From Siderastrea radians (Eukaryota > Cnidaria > Anthozoa > Scleractinia > Rhizangiidae): a stretch of 64,000 nucleotides of DNA. Below the pieces are notes generated by a model. That model was given only the letters and a program-made list of their open reading frames with translations, did no database searches and was not told the DNA's origin. The stretch spans positions 5,773,959 to 5,837,958 of the forward strand of contig OZ024887.1 of assembly GCA_964017195.1 (NCBI GenBank), in the 5' to 3' direction. Positions 44,225 to 56,396 of this stretch are shown in pieces. Position 1 is the stretch's first letter. Each line of letters opens with the position of its first letter. The position numbers and the translations under genes were made by a program.

Positions 44225-47200
44225 TTACTCAACATTATCTTTTTCTTTCTCTCTTTTTAAGTAGCTTCCCATGTCTAGTCCTTCCAGCATTTTGTCATGA
44301 TGAATTCTGCATCCAGCAGGAAAACCAATTAAGTTAACAGTTCCTTGTAAGAGATATAGTAAAGAAATTCCAACAAAATGACAAACCAAGGCACTGGCTG
44401 TTGGTTGATCTGAAACCAAAGTTAACATACACACACAATTTAAAATCTTCTTAATACAAAAGAGAACTTCTTGCCTTTTATGCTATAAAACCAACAAATT
44501 ATGCTATAACAATTTATTGTCATTAGTGATTCATCCAGAGTAGGGTAGCCGACAGAACAGCTTACCTCCTTACCTTTGAAAGCATAAGTTGGCTTTACAG
44601 AGATTTGGATCCTTGGTAGGCAAATGAGGGGAAAGGGTAGCATGGAATCGACAACTTTTCCTGAATTTTGATATTTCCACATGCACAGGGGGCCACACAA
44701 ACTGTGCGACAGTTTCTAGTTTGAAATTCAAAAGGAACACTTAAATATTAAGTTCAAAATAAATATAAAACCAATCTTATGTCATGCTTTTGTGCTGGAA
44801 GCTCAAAACAATGAAAATACACTCTTTTTTTATAAGAACCTTTTTTTATAAGAATGAGGCTGAAATTGTGCCAGCTGTTAAGAACAGGCTAAGAATGTAC
44901 CCAACCCGAGACTAAGAGAGAAAAATTTTTTATTCCGTTCAAAACCCATTTTTGCAGTGAGTTAAAAACACGTAGCAACAGCATGAACTTGTACCGAGCT
45001 ACATTTTCTTTGTCTTAATATAGTGGAAATATATATAACAGTTTTAAACAGAAGTTTGTAGAGGTCAGGCCATCACCTTCTTGTCATTCTTAACCAGCTG
45101 TGGAAGAGAAATAAAGTGAATTCGCCAAGAAAAAGAAACAAAACAGTGAAAAGGGAAACTGATAACAAGTCATTACATTTAAAGCATTCATGGTTCCAAC
45201 AAAAAAGAACATTTTACATGTAGGCTCAAAACGTGAAAAAATAATAGCATCCACTTTTGTTTCAGCCTTGACCGCAAAATTAGACATGCAAAAAGTGCAG
45301 CATTCTTATTGTACCAGACAATCAAAAATGCACTGAAAATGGCAAAGATCTTCAACTTTCAACTTAATTTGAAATTCTTGCTTACAGTAGTTTCAATGGA
45401 CTGGCCCACAGAACAGTACAGCTTTCAGAGATCTGAAAAACTGTGGCTGTGGCTTTCTGGCTAGCCATCGTGATGACTATGATTGAATTAAAATCTGCAT
45501 GTGATCATTCAAGTATACTTGTTGCATTTTTAAGACGTCCCCTGTTGCAAATAAATGTGTCCGTAAAACCCCAGAAAAACTGCCTGCCTTTTGCTTTTTA
45601 GCACGAGTTTGTTTTTTAGCATGATTAAAATGTTCAAAAACAAAGTGAAAAGTAAGAAAAGCGTCAGAAAATTATGTCTTAGGTAGTTAATTTGCCTCTT
45701 AATGCTGCAGGGGATATTTTCTATTTTTCTTAGGGGAAACAGGGTTTCTGCTATCTAATTTACTAGTGGTAACCATACCAGCAAACTTGTTTACGTTATC
45801 AGCAAATCCATGGTAATTAAAATTAAATAAGGTGGAAAATTGGACAGCCTGTTTATGTGTATTTGTATCACATTCAGGGTACGTGTTCAGGGTGTGCAAT
45901 TAATCAATGGTGCATCAATTCATTGCTTTCACTGAAGATAAATTTGCATTACAGCAACATGGGAAAATGCAAACCTTTTGCAAGTATTTGAGCAGACAAT
46001 TCCCTTCTTTGGAAGAAGTAATCAGAAGTGACAGTGTCAAAATAGCCAATGAAGTGCACACTGGAACTGCTGGGCCATCGATTTATCACATACCCCCAAA
46101 ATTATGCATAACTTAAATGCAGTGCAAACAAACGGGTTCTTGCCTTTTTGCCATATGCATAGGCTGCAAATAAATCCACTCTAAGTTGCATAGAATGAAT
46201 CTCAGGAACTTGCTGACATGTCAGAACTTGATGGTTTTTGTCCAAGGAAAACAATATCTGAGCACATGAAAGGCAGTATTTAGTCTCAACGAACACACTG
46301 TAGGTTCAAATTCGATCACTGCAAAGTCAACTTAACCAATTGCATAACTATCATGTGACAAGATTTTATTTGCCTGAGTTCAAAATGCAAACTGTTGTTA
46401 CCATTTGGTGGTTTTGATATTTGCCTGAAATGTCAGCTATAAGAGAAAGCTGGCAATTTAAACTGAAATCGCAAATTACACTCTTTTAAGCAAATATCTG
46501 GTTTTTTTTACATTCCACAGGTCACAACAGGTCACGGTGTTGCCAGTATATAATGGTAATAGGACTGAGTGGAGTCCAATTCGGTCTGTAATCATACGAA
46601 TGATTAATGAAATCGGACGACCGCGTAGCGGGAATCCGATTTGTTTAATCACGAGTATGATTACAGACCGAATTGAAGGACACGAAGTCCTGTTACCAAT
46701 TAATCATATCTATAACAAAATTAGAGAAAGAAAAGGGAGAAAACGTACTGGAGAAGGAATTGAAAACAGTTTCACGATACGTAAAAAGAACTTATTCAAG
46801 TGTAACTGATCCATTAGAATGCGCACTCTGATGCATACTGTCCAATTACTTAGGCATGATGCTTACACTGTCCAATTACGCTGTCCTAACTGTCCTATTA
46901 ATGCTCAAATCATGGCTGGTGATAGCCAATCAGATTCGAGAATTTTGTTATAGTTCTGATTAATAAACAAACTGGACAGCAGTGTCTCCTTTAGCATACT
47001 AGATGAAGTCTTAAGCTCTGGGAAAACTTGCACTGACTTGCATGTTTTTGCAATGGCTTGCAATGACTTGTGTCCACTTTGACCTACAATAGGTGAGCCT
47101 TTGCTGACGTCATTGTTTACATTTTGCTTCATTAGCATTTTTTCTTTTCGACAAAACTTTTTGTCAGTTTTCTTAGCTTGGAAAATTGGCAGAAAGACAA

Positions 47201-49417
47201 GGCAGAAAGGTTTATTTTACTGAGATTTATCCGAAGTTTAAAGTAACGCTCAAATAAACCCTGGTGCAAGTAATGTTTTCATGGAGTTGACAAGTTTTGG
47301 TCAAGATGACGTATAAGCGCGCACACAAAATATGCAGTGACGAAGCGTATGACGAATGTTGCACACACGCAACAGGAAATCGGATGGCTTTGCGCAAAGT
47401 TTTCTTGTTGGCCCGCCGGAACATGGGGTGACCAGGAAACCTCTGCTTGCAGGTTACTTGATTAAGGGCTTAGGGACACAGTTTAAACTGTTTATATATC
47501 AGTAGCACAGTGACCTGTACAGTATGTGGTCCTTGGTCCACGACTTTTCCGAATCGATGTAACATTTGCTCGTTAAATACAATACGACAAAAAATGAATG
47601 TATCTGATGATTTATTGATTAGCCTCCTTCCATACGACGAAGTTTCAGCTTTCCTACTGTTGGTGAAGACGCGGAATTAAAGTTTGTTGACAGGTAGGCC
47701 AATTTGTCTTTCTTGAAGTGTCTACTTTTGCGGCACCGTAAATTACATGGTCATGTTTACTTAGCTTGTGCATTGATAAAATGTAATGGGAGGACATGCT
47801 TTTTTGAAAAACAAGTTTACAGATAAACTAACTTCTGCAGTTGTGAACGAATTTGCTGCAGAGTTTTAAACTTTTGTTTTAACGACTCTAGAAAAATATC
47901 AACAATTTTCGCATATGGGTCCTTTGGTCTGCGACCTATGACCTTGGAGAACTTACATTTCGTAAAGCAGATAAAGAAAACCTTAGATAAATGGAAACGG
48001 CCTTTGTTTTTGCTGAATATTTTCAAAATCTTCTTTATACATGTTTATGAATGGGGTTAACTTCTCTTGTATGCCTAGAATACATATAAGCTTGTGGTCT
48101 TGTAATTATTTTCGACTGCACTTGGGCTTGTGTGGGAGAAAAGTAAAACGTATCATTTTATACTCACAATAACTTTCCAACAAGACATCAGCTTAGATAT
48201 ATCAAGGACAAGAAAGAATAAATAAAATATTGTTAAAATTTTCATTCTCCTACGGAAATATATTTACTGGGATCCACAGGTACACCTTTTTTCAAATTAT
48301 AAGAAAAATATTTAAGTTTGGAACTTGTCACTTTAAAATTATCGCGAGAAACACAAAAGCTATCTTCAGGGACAACTTCAGCTCTAGACGTTTTGTTTCA
48401 GGTAAGATATTCAAGATTATAATTTTTGCTCGCGGACCAAGGAATGTACTGGACTTGTGACCCGTGGGCGGTGGAATGTGACCTATAAAAAATACCTGCT
48501 GCCTATAAATTCAAGGTAAGTTTTCATTAGTTTAGAGCTTAACAAGTAAAGAACTAACCTGGAAACAGGTAAATGTCTTCCAAGAACCATAGTCCGACCC
48601 AAGTGGTGACCACTCCAAACCCAAGTATGTAAACAAACACCACTTCAAGAGCTCGGCACCAGGCGGGAAACGGATGATCCAGTCTCTTTGTTGTGATGAA
48701 TTCACTCAAACAAAAGCAGATACTCAAAACAGCAAACCCCTGACTGATAGCAATAATAGAAGGTATCAGGTTGTTCTCTGGACATGCTGGATGTTTAATA
48801 GACTTCACAATTATCCATGTTCCTCGCCAATAGCATATCCCACCCGATCCAATAACAAAGACCGTCACGAAGCTATTCGCCATCCTTGACGCGATGTCTG
48901 CCCAATAATTTTGACACGTTTTGCTTCTAAAACAGATTTTTCCTTCAAGAAAACTCTCCGATGGATCTACGTTTCTCTCGCTGATGCAGTAACCAGGGAC
49001 AGCTATGACAGTCGACGTGGTTTTCAGCGATGAAACGATGAAGAATCCCACCGCATGTGAAACACAGCCGCTTGTCAGGGAAGAAGTTGTGTAATAATCT
49101 AATAGCATCCATAATGCTCTCCAAGAAGTTACGATCAGAAATGCTAGAGGGTAAAACATTACAAGATACCATACACGTTTCGCTTTTCTTTCATTCAAAA
49201 ACGCCTTTAAATAATCCTCCACTAACATTATCAAGTATATCACTCCAAAACTCGCTGCGAAAGTTATCCAGGCGCTAAAACATTTATCCTCGGGAAATAC
49301 AAACAAGTCCAAAATGTACCATGTCCCACGCCAGTAGCTGACTGCCAACGGTGTAATTATGCACGAAACCAGAAACAAATTGAAGAGACTCTTGGAAAGG
49401 GCCAAAACAGGCATCAT
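44225..49417 (-). CDS. Fuseless-like multipass membrane protein, copy A (two coding exons)
   Basis: Exon 1 is 49417-48559 and exon 2 is 44409-44225. They are joined in phase 1 by GT-AG splicing and give 347 residues. In-frame stops lie directly upstream of the ATG. The protein has about eight hydrophobic segments and a four-fold internal motif: YWRGTWYILD near residue 28, SWRALWMLLD near 98, YWRGTWIIV near 196 and TWVGLWFLED near 270. The last helix and short charged tail come from exon 2. This repeated W-R-G-x-W...D pattern with eight helices fits the Fuseless family, whose Drosophila member acts at presynaptic terminals in calcium-channel and vesicle function. Assignment is by pattern, not by alignment. 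Copy B lies 7 kb upstream with identical structure. The 4.1-kb intron holds a hairpin MITE. Confidence 0.75.
46555..46697. mobile_element. 143-bp hairpin MITE in the intron of Fuseless copy A
   Basis: GGTAATAGGACT and AGTCCTGTTACC are the ends. Inner AATTCGGTCTGTAATCATAC pairs with its complement GTATGATTACAGACCGAATT. The plus-strand frame through it is spurious. Confidence 0.75.
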
Positions 49418-49807
49418 CAGAGTATCTCATTAACCACTTCTGCACGGTACGTTCGTAAATACCCGTAAATTAGCAGTCCACCATGCAGTCACGATCCTTT
49501 GGCGTGTTTCATCATACAGGTCTGCATTGTCTTGTCAGCCCCAAATCGTGAAGGACAGCCAGCAGCGAGTCTTGACAAGGTTGTAAACTGAACATTTTAA
49601 TGTTGTTAAGATGTACGTAATCTCTCGGAAGACCGGGAAGCAAGACGTGGACTCGCCAGCTCCGATAAAATGGCGGCCGTATGCGTTTTTGCAGGTAACC
49701 GCGTGACGTGCATTTGAGAAGCGCGTGACAGATATAGTCTGGCAGATAGGTGAAACTATTCTGCACCAGAAACTCATAAGGAGTTTTCAAGTCCTTATGA
49801 GTTTCTG

Positions 49808-52011
49808 TCTGCACTTTATGATAAAAGTATGAAACTTGTCACATCAGTACTAGGTATCGTAGGGAACGTTTTAAAGATTAGAGGCAATCTGGATAGGATC
49901 TGTGGCAGCTGGGAGGGAGGGGGATTTTTCAATATGGCCGCCATTCAGACTATAAAGACTGTTACTGGAAAAATGAAGCAAAATTAACTTGATACAGTGT
50001 TGAATTGTCATTTTAGTTATGTCTCCTCAATAATTTCGGTGGCCACTTTCAAGCTTACCTGCTTAACTGTTTCATGACAGAACAGTTAAAGACCGTAGAA
50101 AGAAGTAATTACACACGCTATTTATTCAGTTTTTTGTCCTTTTATTTTCCATTTTCGTCAGTTTAAGTCAGCCACGGTAACGACACAAGCACTGTAATTT
50201 CCAAAACAGATTTTCATCCTGTTAATTACATCGGAATTTTGTTGGACTGAACAGTTAAAACAGCACTAGGCCCACAAATAGCCAGCTGGGTATCCTGTCA
50301 GTGACTAAATGAGGGGTTACGGAAGGGACTTCTGTGCAGATGAAGTAGTAATTTGTTTTCTAACATTTTCTCTGAAAAACGTCTTTCGTGCATTATTCAC
50401 TTTGTTATCAGATACCGGAAGTAGCGATGAGCTCTAATTCTTTAAGTCTGCGTGTGCTGCTGTAAATTGCACGGATTGTCTGTGCAAGCATATGCAAGGC
50501 GGGCATACTCTATAGCGATCTAGCTATGCATCTTCTCCTTTCCGTAAAACACGGCATGGTACTGCATCTAGTACATGTTGCACGCATTGCACCTGTTATT
50601 GTTTGACGCACTGAACTACGCGAGTTACATAAGGTACCGAGTAAACATCCCGTCCGCATTCCGGTTTGCTAGGTGGTATCGACTTCAAACATCGTCTGGA
50701 ACCAGTCACCGTCTGCGGTATGAAGTAGCACAATCCGTTAAGATTACAACTCGCTCGATACTTTGTCAACTTTAAGCATTATTATCTCATCTAGGTACAA
50801 ACCAAGGACACGTGCCTCGTTGCAATTCTACGATATAAAATATCATTTTTTACTTCTTAAGTTTTCCAACAGAAGCGTCCTTTAACGATGGATTAATCTA
50901 GCTATCCCAGGCGAGGACGTCAAACTCCTTCCGCCTGCCAGGAAAGTTATTGCAATCGTTATGGTGTGCCCTTAGTAGTCGCACAACTCAGCGCAGCTCG
51001 ATCTCGCGCTGAGAGAATTTTGTACCTTAGATGCGATGCGTGGAACTATTACATAGAGTACGAGTGCTAACCAGGTGTGCACGGAAGGTTTCCTTGGCAT
51101 TTAATGCCTTCAAGAATGAATCTGCATATCCGGTTGTAGTATGTTTTCTTATACAAGTAGCGGAAACGAATCCGTGAATACAAAATTTATATATTTCCAC
51201 ATGCTTCTAGCAATACAAGTGAGTTGTGCATGCAGGTAACACCTTCGATGGCTACTCGGGTATCAACCATATCCTCATCACACAGTGGAGTTATTTGCAA
51301 TAGGTATCTATGGCTGTTTAGTTACTCTTGTGGTTGGTATAGTGGATAGACAATAAATAATTATCCAAAAATAGGCCAATCAGTAGCACTTCCATTTTTT
51401 AACTGCGCAAGTCAAGACCTAATTCAAGACGACTCTTTTTTTTTTTCATTACTGGCCATTTATCAGCCCCCAGGAAAAATAACTCCATAAGTCAAGACCT
51501 AATTCAAGACGATTTTTTTTTCATTTCTGGCCATTTATCAGCCCCCAGGAAAAATAATGCAGTGTCGTGTATTCTTTTACCAATGAGAAAACACAATTTA
51601 TGGTCGTCTCGTGTGAATTTTGAGACGATAGTAGCGAAAAAATAAGCTACAGCTATGCAATCATCAAATTAAAAAAAAATTTCTAATTTGCATAATTATG
51701 ACCTCAGAATTATCTTTTCAATTTTCCTTTCTCAGAAACCTTCTATGTCACTGTTGATAGCATTATTTCAATCTCTTAACGTATTTCAGTAGATCGTTAC
51801 GATCAGACTTTGTTTTAAACAATTATGCTGTGTGTTTCCACGCCAAATAAGCATCGCTGGCGGCGGCCATTTTGAATAATTACTCCCAATACTTTTACCA
51901 CCCTCTCCTGGCTGTCACGGAGCAAATGCCGAATGCCTCTAATCTTGAAAATGTTCCCCATGATGTCTAGTATCAACGTGCCGAGTTTGATGCTTTTATC
52001 ATAAAGTGCAG
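49808..52011. mobile_element. 2.2-kb element with ~140-bp inverted ends
   Basis: TCTGCACTTTATGATAAAAG at the left is the inverse of CTTTTATCATAAAGTGCAGTA at the right. Diverged similarity continues through AGATTAGAGGCA and a CAATATGGCCGCC block for about 140 bp. No transposase frame or target duplication was identified. Confidence 0.6.
51412..51551. repeat. Tandem duplication, ~75-bp unit x2
   Basis: GTCAAGACCTAATTCAAGAC, a T-run and GGCCATTTATCAGCCCCCAG with AAAAATAA occur twice in direct orientation. Confidence 0.85.
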
Positions 52012-52194
52012 TACTCACCCCTGATTTGACACTTATCTGCCGGACTAATAAGGGCGAGAGCTGAGGGTAGGGGTGATGGGATGGAGGAAACCCTGTACAA
52101 AATTTCGAAAAATGGAATAATTAAATCTCCTTTCTCTGGGAACATCAGCTAAAATTTCCATTCTAGTCTCAACGCATAATATGAACCAGATTTT

Positions 52195-52562
52195 TCAAAA
52201 CAACGGTTCCGATTCTGCTTACGAATCCGTCACTTACGATCTAGTGAAAACTAGGTTGTCGGAGTCGGATCGGAAGCAGAAGCGGAAGAACTAAACCAAT
52301 CACAAAGCGTGGGAACGAGCACTGCGATTTGTTTATCCTTCCGCTTCGGCTTCCGACTCCGACAATCTGGTTTTTACTAGATCGTAAGCAATGGAATCGT
52401 AAGCGGAGTCGGAATAAAATGGAAACGTTCTGATTCTTCCGACTCCGATTCTGTCGAGCTTATGACTCCGCTTACGACTCCGATTTTTGATTTTCACTAG
52501 GTCATAAGCGCTCTTACGACTCCGCTTACGACTCCAACTCCGACTCCGTCGCTAGTGAAAAC
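52195..52562. repeat. Palindromic GACTCCG-rich repeat block
   Basis: CTTACGACTCCG-type motifs and their complements (CGGAGTCGTAAG, GTCGGAGTCGG) recur many times in both orientations. CTAGTGAAAA and TTTTCACTAG blocks also recur. This looks like a MITE with iterated subterminal repeats. Confidence 0.6.
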
Positions 52563-52970
52563 CAGCCTTTACAGTAGGGCCATCCAGTTCTCACGCTCCG
52601 GCGCGCAACGCCGGAAGTGCACGGAAATTTTTTTGGTGCGATTCTTAGACTATTCTTGTTGCAGCCGGTGCACAACTGATGACCTGAAAACACTTTTTAA
52701 CCGGCCGTCGCCAAAATGGCGACCGCCGGTTTATAAAATGGACACGGTTTTTGGTGAAAGCAAGTTGGCTTAACATACGAAGAAAGTGCTGTAAAGCTTG
52801 TGGTACGGGTACTCAAGAGCGGTACTGTCTTATATAAGACGCATGCGCATATTTGTCTTCTGAATGTTACCTTCCTATGTTTTTGTCTTTTAATTTACAG
52901 TATTTAAGATATGAACGGCGAAGGGTTGTTGAGGTTTGGGGTTTTTTGTACAGTACAGCCCAAAAATAAT

Positions 52971-54348
52971 GCACGCGCAAGAAATTCTTTTTGCGTCCGC
53001 AAGCCGAGAACTTCTTGCGGCTACTTGCAGGATGCCTGATTTCGCTCGATTTATTTCACTTAAATGAGGAACAATGGCAAAGCACAGTCCATCAGTCACA
53101 TTATTAAAGAACCGACATTCACCTGTTCAGTGTTGCTGTACTTCCACCAACATGTTAAACTCGGACAAATACTTTTAATTAGTTGCGCTCACGCGTGTGA
53201 GAAATGAACATGGTCACTCAGATGAGAAGAAATAATACCCGAAGTCTTAATTGGAAAAACACATTATGTTTGTAAAAATAGTTCCACTCATTACGCTGAA
53301 GTCGATATCACATTTTAAATCTTCGAAGTAAACCAAAAAAATCTGAAGGAAACTAAAACTCCGCGATCTGAAAGAAATTCGGCACGTCAATTCCAACCTG
53401 AGTAAACACAAATCTGCCGTATGCAAATTTGGTATGATTTGCTTGAATGACATTTTGTAACGCAATGCATGAGCAGTTCTCTAAGCCGTCAAGACAGCAA
53501 GCCCCGGGCAGCAAGCTGTGTCGAAAGGCGAATGTGTAGTTGAAATCATATGTCTATGCTATTTCTTCGAGTATCCCTTTTTTGCTGGGAAATTAAACTG
53601 GTAAAGATGCAGGGATTCTTGATGACTTCACCCACGCGATGGCATGACCTCCTGCATGTGTAAGTCTTGTCTTGTCTTGCCTGTCAAAGAAGAGTTCGCG
53701 CAGTTTGCCACAATTATAGCTTTTGGACCTTTTTGTTTCTAATTCTTGGATGGAATAAAAAACTGAATTGAGTCATTTCTGAGTTGAACCCGTATCACTT
53801 TATCTGAGACACGCTTAAAAAAATTGTTCATGTTTTGTCATGTGCCGGAGATCATGTTTACCGGGTGTTTATCTTGCAGTCGGAAAGCTGGCGGATATTC
53901 CATTTCGTGATGTGAATTTTCTTCGATACTTCGGTTGTTCGAACATTTGCTTCCTTGATTTTTTCTGATTTTTTGATTAGCCTTGTGAACTTTCGCTTGA
54001 CTTGGCGAATTGTCGCGCCAACACGCCAACACGGCGAAAAATCGCTCGAAAGCTCGGTGATATTTCAAAGAGAATAGAGCGCGAGATTCGCTCTCATTAC
54101 TTTTGCAATACCTCACACTAACACGAGCACTACAAGTTTCTTCGGCTGGACCCTCAGTACTCCTTGCGCCTTCTTGCGGCTTGCGCTAACATTAGTAACT
54201 TCTTGCGGCTAGATTTTCAACTTCTTGCGTTTCGAATGTTCTTGCGGGTAAACTGCAAAAACCTAGCACTTTCACTTCTTGCGCGGGCTTGCGTGTTCTT
54301 GCGGCGCAAGAACTTCTTGCACCACTTCTTGCGCGTGCATTATTTTTG
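52971..54348. mobile_element. 1.4-kb element with CTTCTTGCGG subterminal repeats
   Basis: CAAAAATAATGCACGCGCAA and TTGCGCGTGCATTATTTTTG are perfect inverted ends. The 190 bp before the right end hold about ten copies of a CTTCTTGCGG-type motif. The left end holds a few copies in both orientations. Such subterminal arrays are typical transposase-binding regions. No transposase is present. Confidence 0.65.
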
Positions 54349-55569
54349 ATAGGATTGAATGCGAAAATAGGATTGAATGCGAAATTGACTGTGTTGTCTG
54401 ATCTAGTTAGTGGTTATGGTGAAAATTTTTTTAGCGCAGGAGTTTTTTTTATTGGGATTGACATTTTGAGGGGTGTAAAAACGTGGGAGTCAGAAGGATT
54501 TGTGGATGTCAGGAGCATATCACGCTTCTGTGAATGTGATTTGCTTTGAAAGTTGCGTTTTGCGTGAGAGGCAGTTTCCCTTGGCGTTTTATGGGGTGGG
54601 GGGGGGGGGGGTGGTTTGCGAAGTGGATTGTAAGGTTTCTGATTGGCTAACTTGTATTTCGCAGCGGACAAAAAGGACAGTTGCGTTTTGCCGGCGTGGG
54701 CTAGGAAGAGAAGGAATTGGTACTAGTATGATGATGCAATATTAGTTGATTGCACATCAGTACATGATAGTTCTTGTGAACGGAGAGAAATGAGTGTTTA
54801 TTTGAGGCGAGAAGTTGATACGAAGGAATCGTCATTAATAAGGAGATTAATTAATAAGGCAGGTGTTACGAGTCTTTTTGCATTGAAAGAACGAAAATAT
54901 CTGAATATTATCGACGGATTTGTGTGGTTTGCGTGTGGTGTTCGCTAAAGGCTACGAGCAGTCTCACTTTCCGTTCAGAGATAGATAGTGAAGGAAAAGA
55001 AAAACAGGCGAGTGAGCGCGAAATCGATTGCGGCTCGACAGGCGCGTTAGCTTTCAAAGACGTGGGCGACTTTCGTCCCCGCTCGCTTGTTTACCGGGTT
55101 AGCAAACTGGATTTAAACATCACGTCATGAGATATCTTGACGTGCCCCATACTCTGACGATCTGCTCGAGCTCGTGTTTATCAAGCGTTATATTTTGATT
55201 CTACTGCTATGTTCACTGTTTGTATTTAAGGTCTAGGCACAACAGTAAATACTTCGTCGTCCCTGTGTGAGCATTCTCAGTTGTGGACGAATTCATATCG
55301 ACATTCAACGTTTGAGTGATTTTGTGTTTTTCAGCACAAATAAAGCGATAAGAAAGATAAGCTGAGTCATCAGAGTTTGAACATTACGTCATCCAGTACC
55401 GCTATAGTCAAAATATTGTGTCACACAATCACACTTTTCGTCACGCCGGTTCGTAAAAAAAGAGGATCACGCTAACATTTGTGAAACCTAGGGGTGGGGA
55501 GGGTCAGAATGGCCGGTTAAAATGCCCAATGGGCTTTCTTGTTTACTTCATAAAATAGCAGCCACTTCT

Positions 55570-55950
55570 CAATCTCTGAAATCTGGTACGTGTCTGATTT
55601 TTCGTGAAAAATTGTTGTAATCATCGTTCAAAGCGGATTGAAGTTGTACGATCTCACCGTTGCAGCTGCGGGAGTTGAAGTGGACAAGTTTGTCACCCGT
55701 TCGTACAACGGAAAAATCAGACACGTACCACATTTCAGAGACAATTATTGGAAGATTTTTCCCCAGAACTTGTGCTTGTAGACGTACGTTCACTTCGGAG
55801 CAGTTTCATTGATTCATTCAGTTTTGCAAAGAAACGCTGCAACACTTGGCAAGTTTTTGGCACCTTTTTCGTTCAGTCATATGATCGACTCTTGTTCTTT
55901 TTTTTTCTTTTTCTATCTTACTTGATTCTTAATATAGCAATTAGTGGTTG
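55570..55950. repeat. Dispersed segment shared with 40960-41340
   Basis: The minus strand of 55590-55720 encodes NGEIVQLQSALNDD-like text, as does the plus strand near 41040. The plus strand from 55740 matches 41125-41260 directly. One copy has therefore undergone a local inversion. Confidence 0.55.
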
Positions 55951-56396
55951 AGTTAAAAAAAAAAACAATTTTACTGTCATTTTATGAAGTAAAAAAGTGT
56001 TCTCAGTTCATCAGTTGTGCACCGGCTGCAACAAGAATCGCACGACAAAACTTTCTGTGCACTTCCAGCGTTCCCGCCGTAGCGTGAAACTGGATGGCCC
56101 TACTCTAAGAAAGGAGCCAGTTTGGCCAGATCGGTCAGGACCAGTTCTTAGAACTGACGCGTATCATTTACGCCGGAGATGGCAGGGCGGGCCCGCCAGT
56201 TCTGACAAATGGAAAGCGCTCTTTAAACTGTACGCAAAACTGTATTACTCTCTTCTGATTTCTTGCGGGTGTTTTGATGAATAAAAAGAGAAACATATTA
56301 CGACTCAGAAGACTATAACAGCTAGAGGAACGATACTTTTCACAATAAAACAAAGAAATACTAGCGGCGCCAAAACAGTAGTGGGAAGTGCCGTCC

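Larger units (their letters stand above)
49418..52560. other. Spacer upstream of Fuseless copy A
   Basis: No coding region is recognised. The first few hundred bases probably hold the promoter of copy A. The rest is an inverted-repeat element (49808-52011), a tandem duplication (51412-51551) and a palindromic repeat block (52195-52562). Confidence 0.45.
52573..56104. mobile_element. 3.5-kb inverted-repeat-bounded region, possibly one DNA element
   Basis: AGTAGGGCCATCCAGTT at the left and AACTGGATGGCCCTACT at the right are inverted. Diverged similarity continues for about 130 bp through GTTGCAGCCGGTGCACAACTG. The inside is a patchwork including another element (52971-54348) and the shared segment at 55570-55950. 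No target duplication was found, so two independent insertions of one MITE family remain possible. Confidence 0.5.

Noticed and set aside
46537..46809. 90-residue plus-strand frame in the intron of Fuseless A
   Set aside because: Most of it lies in a hairpin MITE, so the protein text is a by-product of the palindrome.
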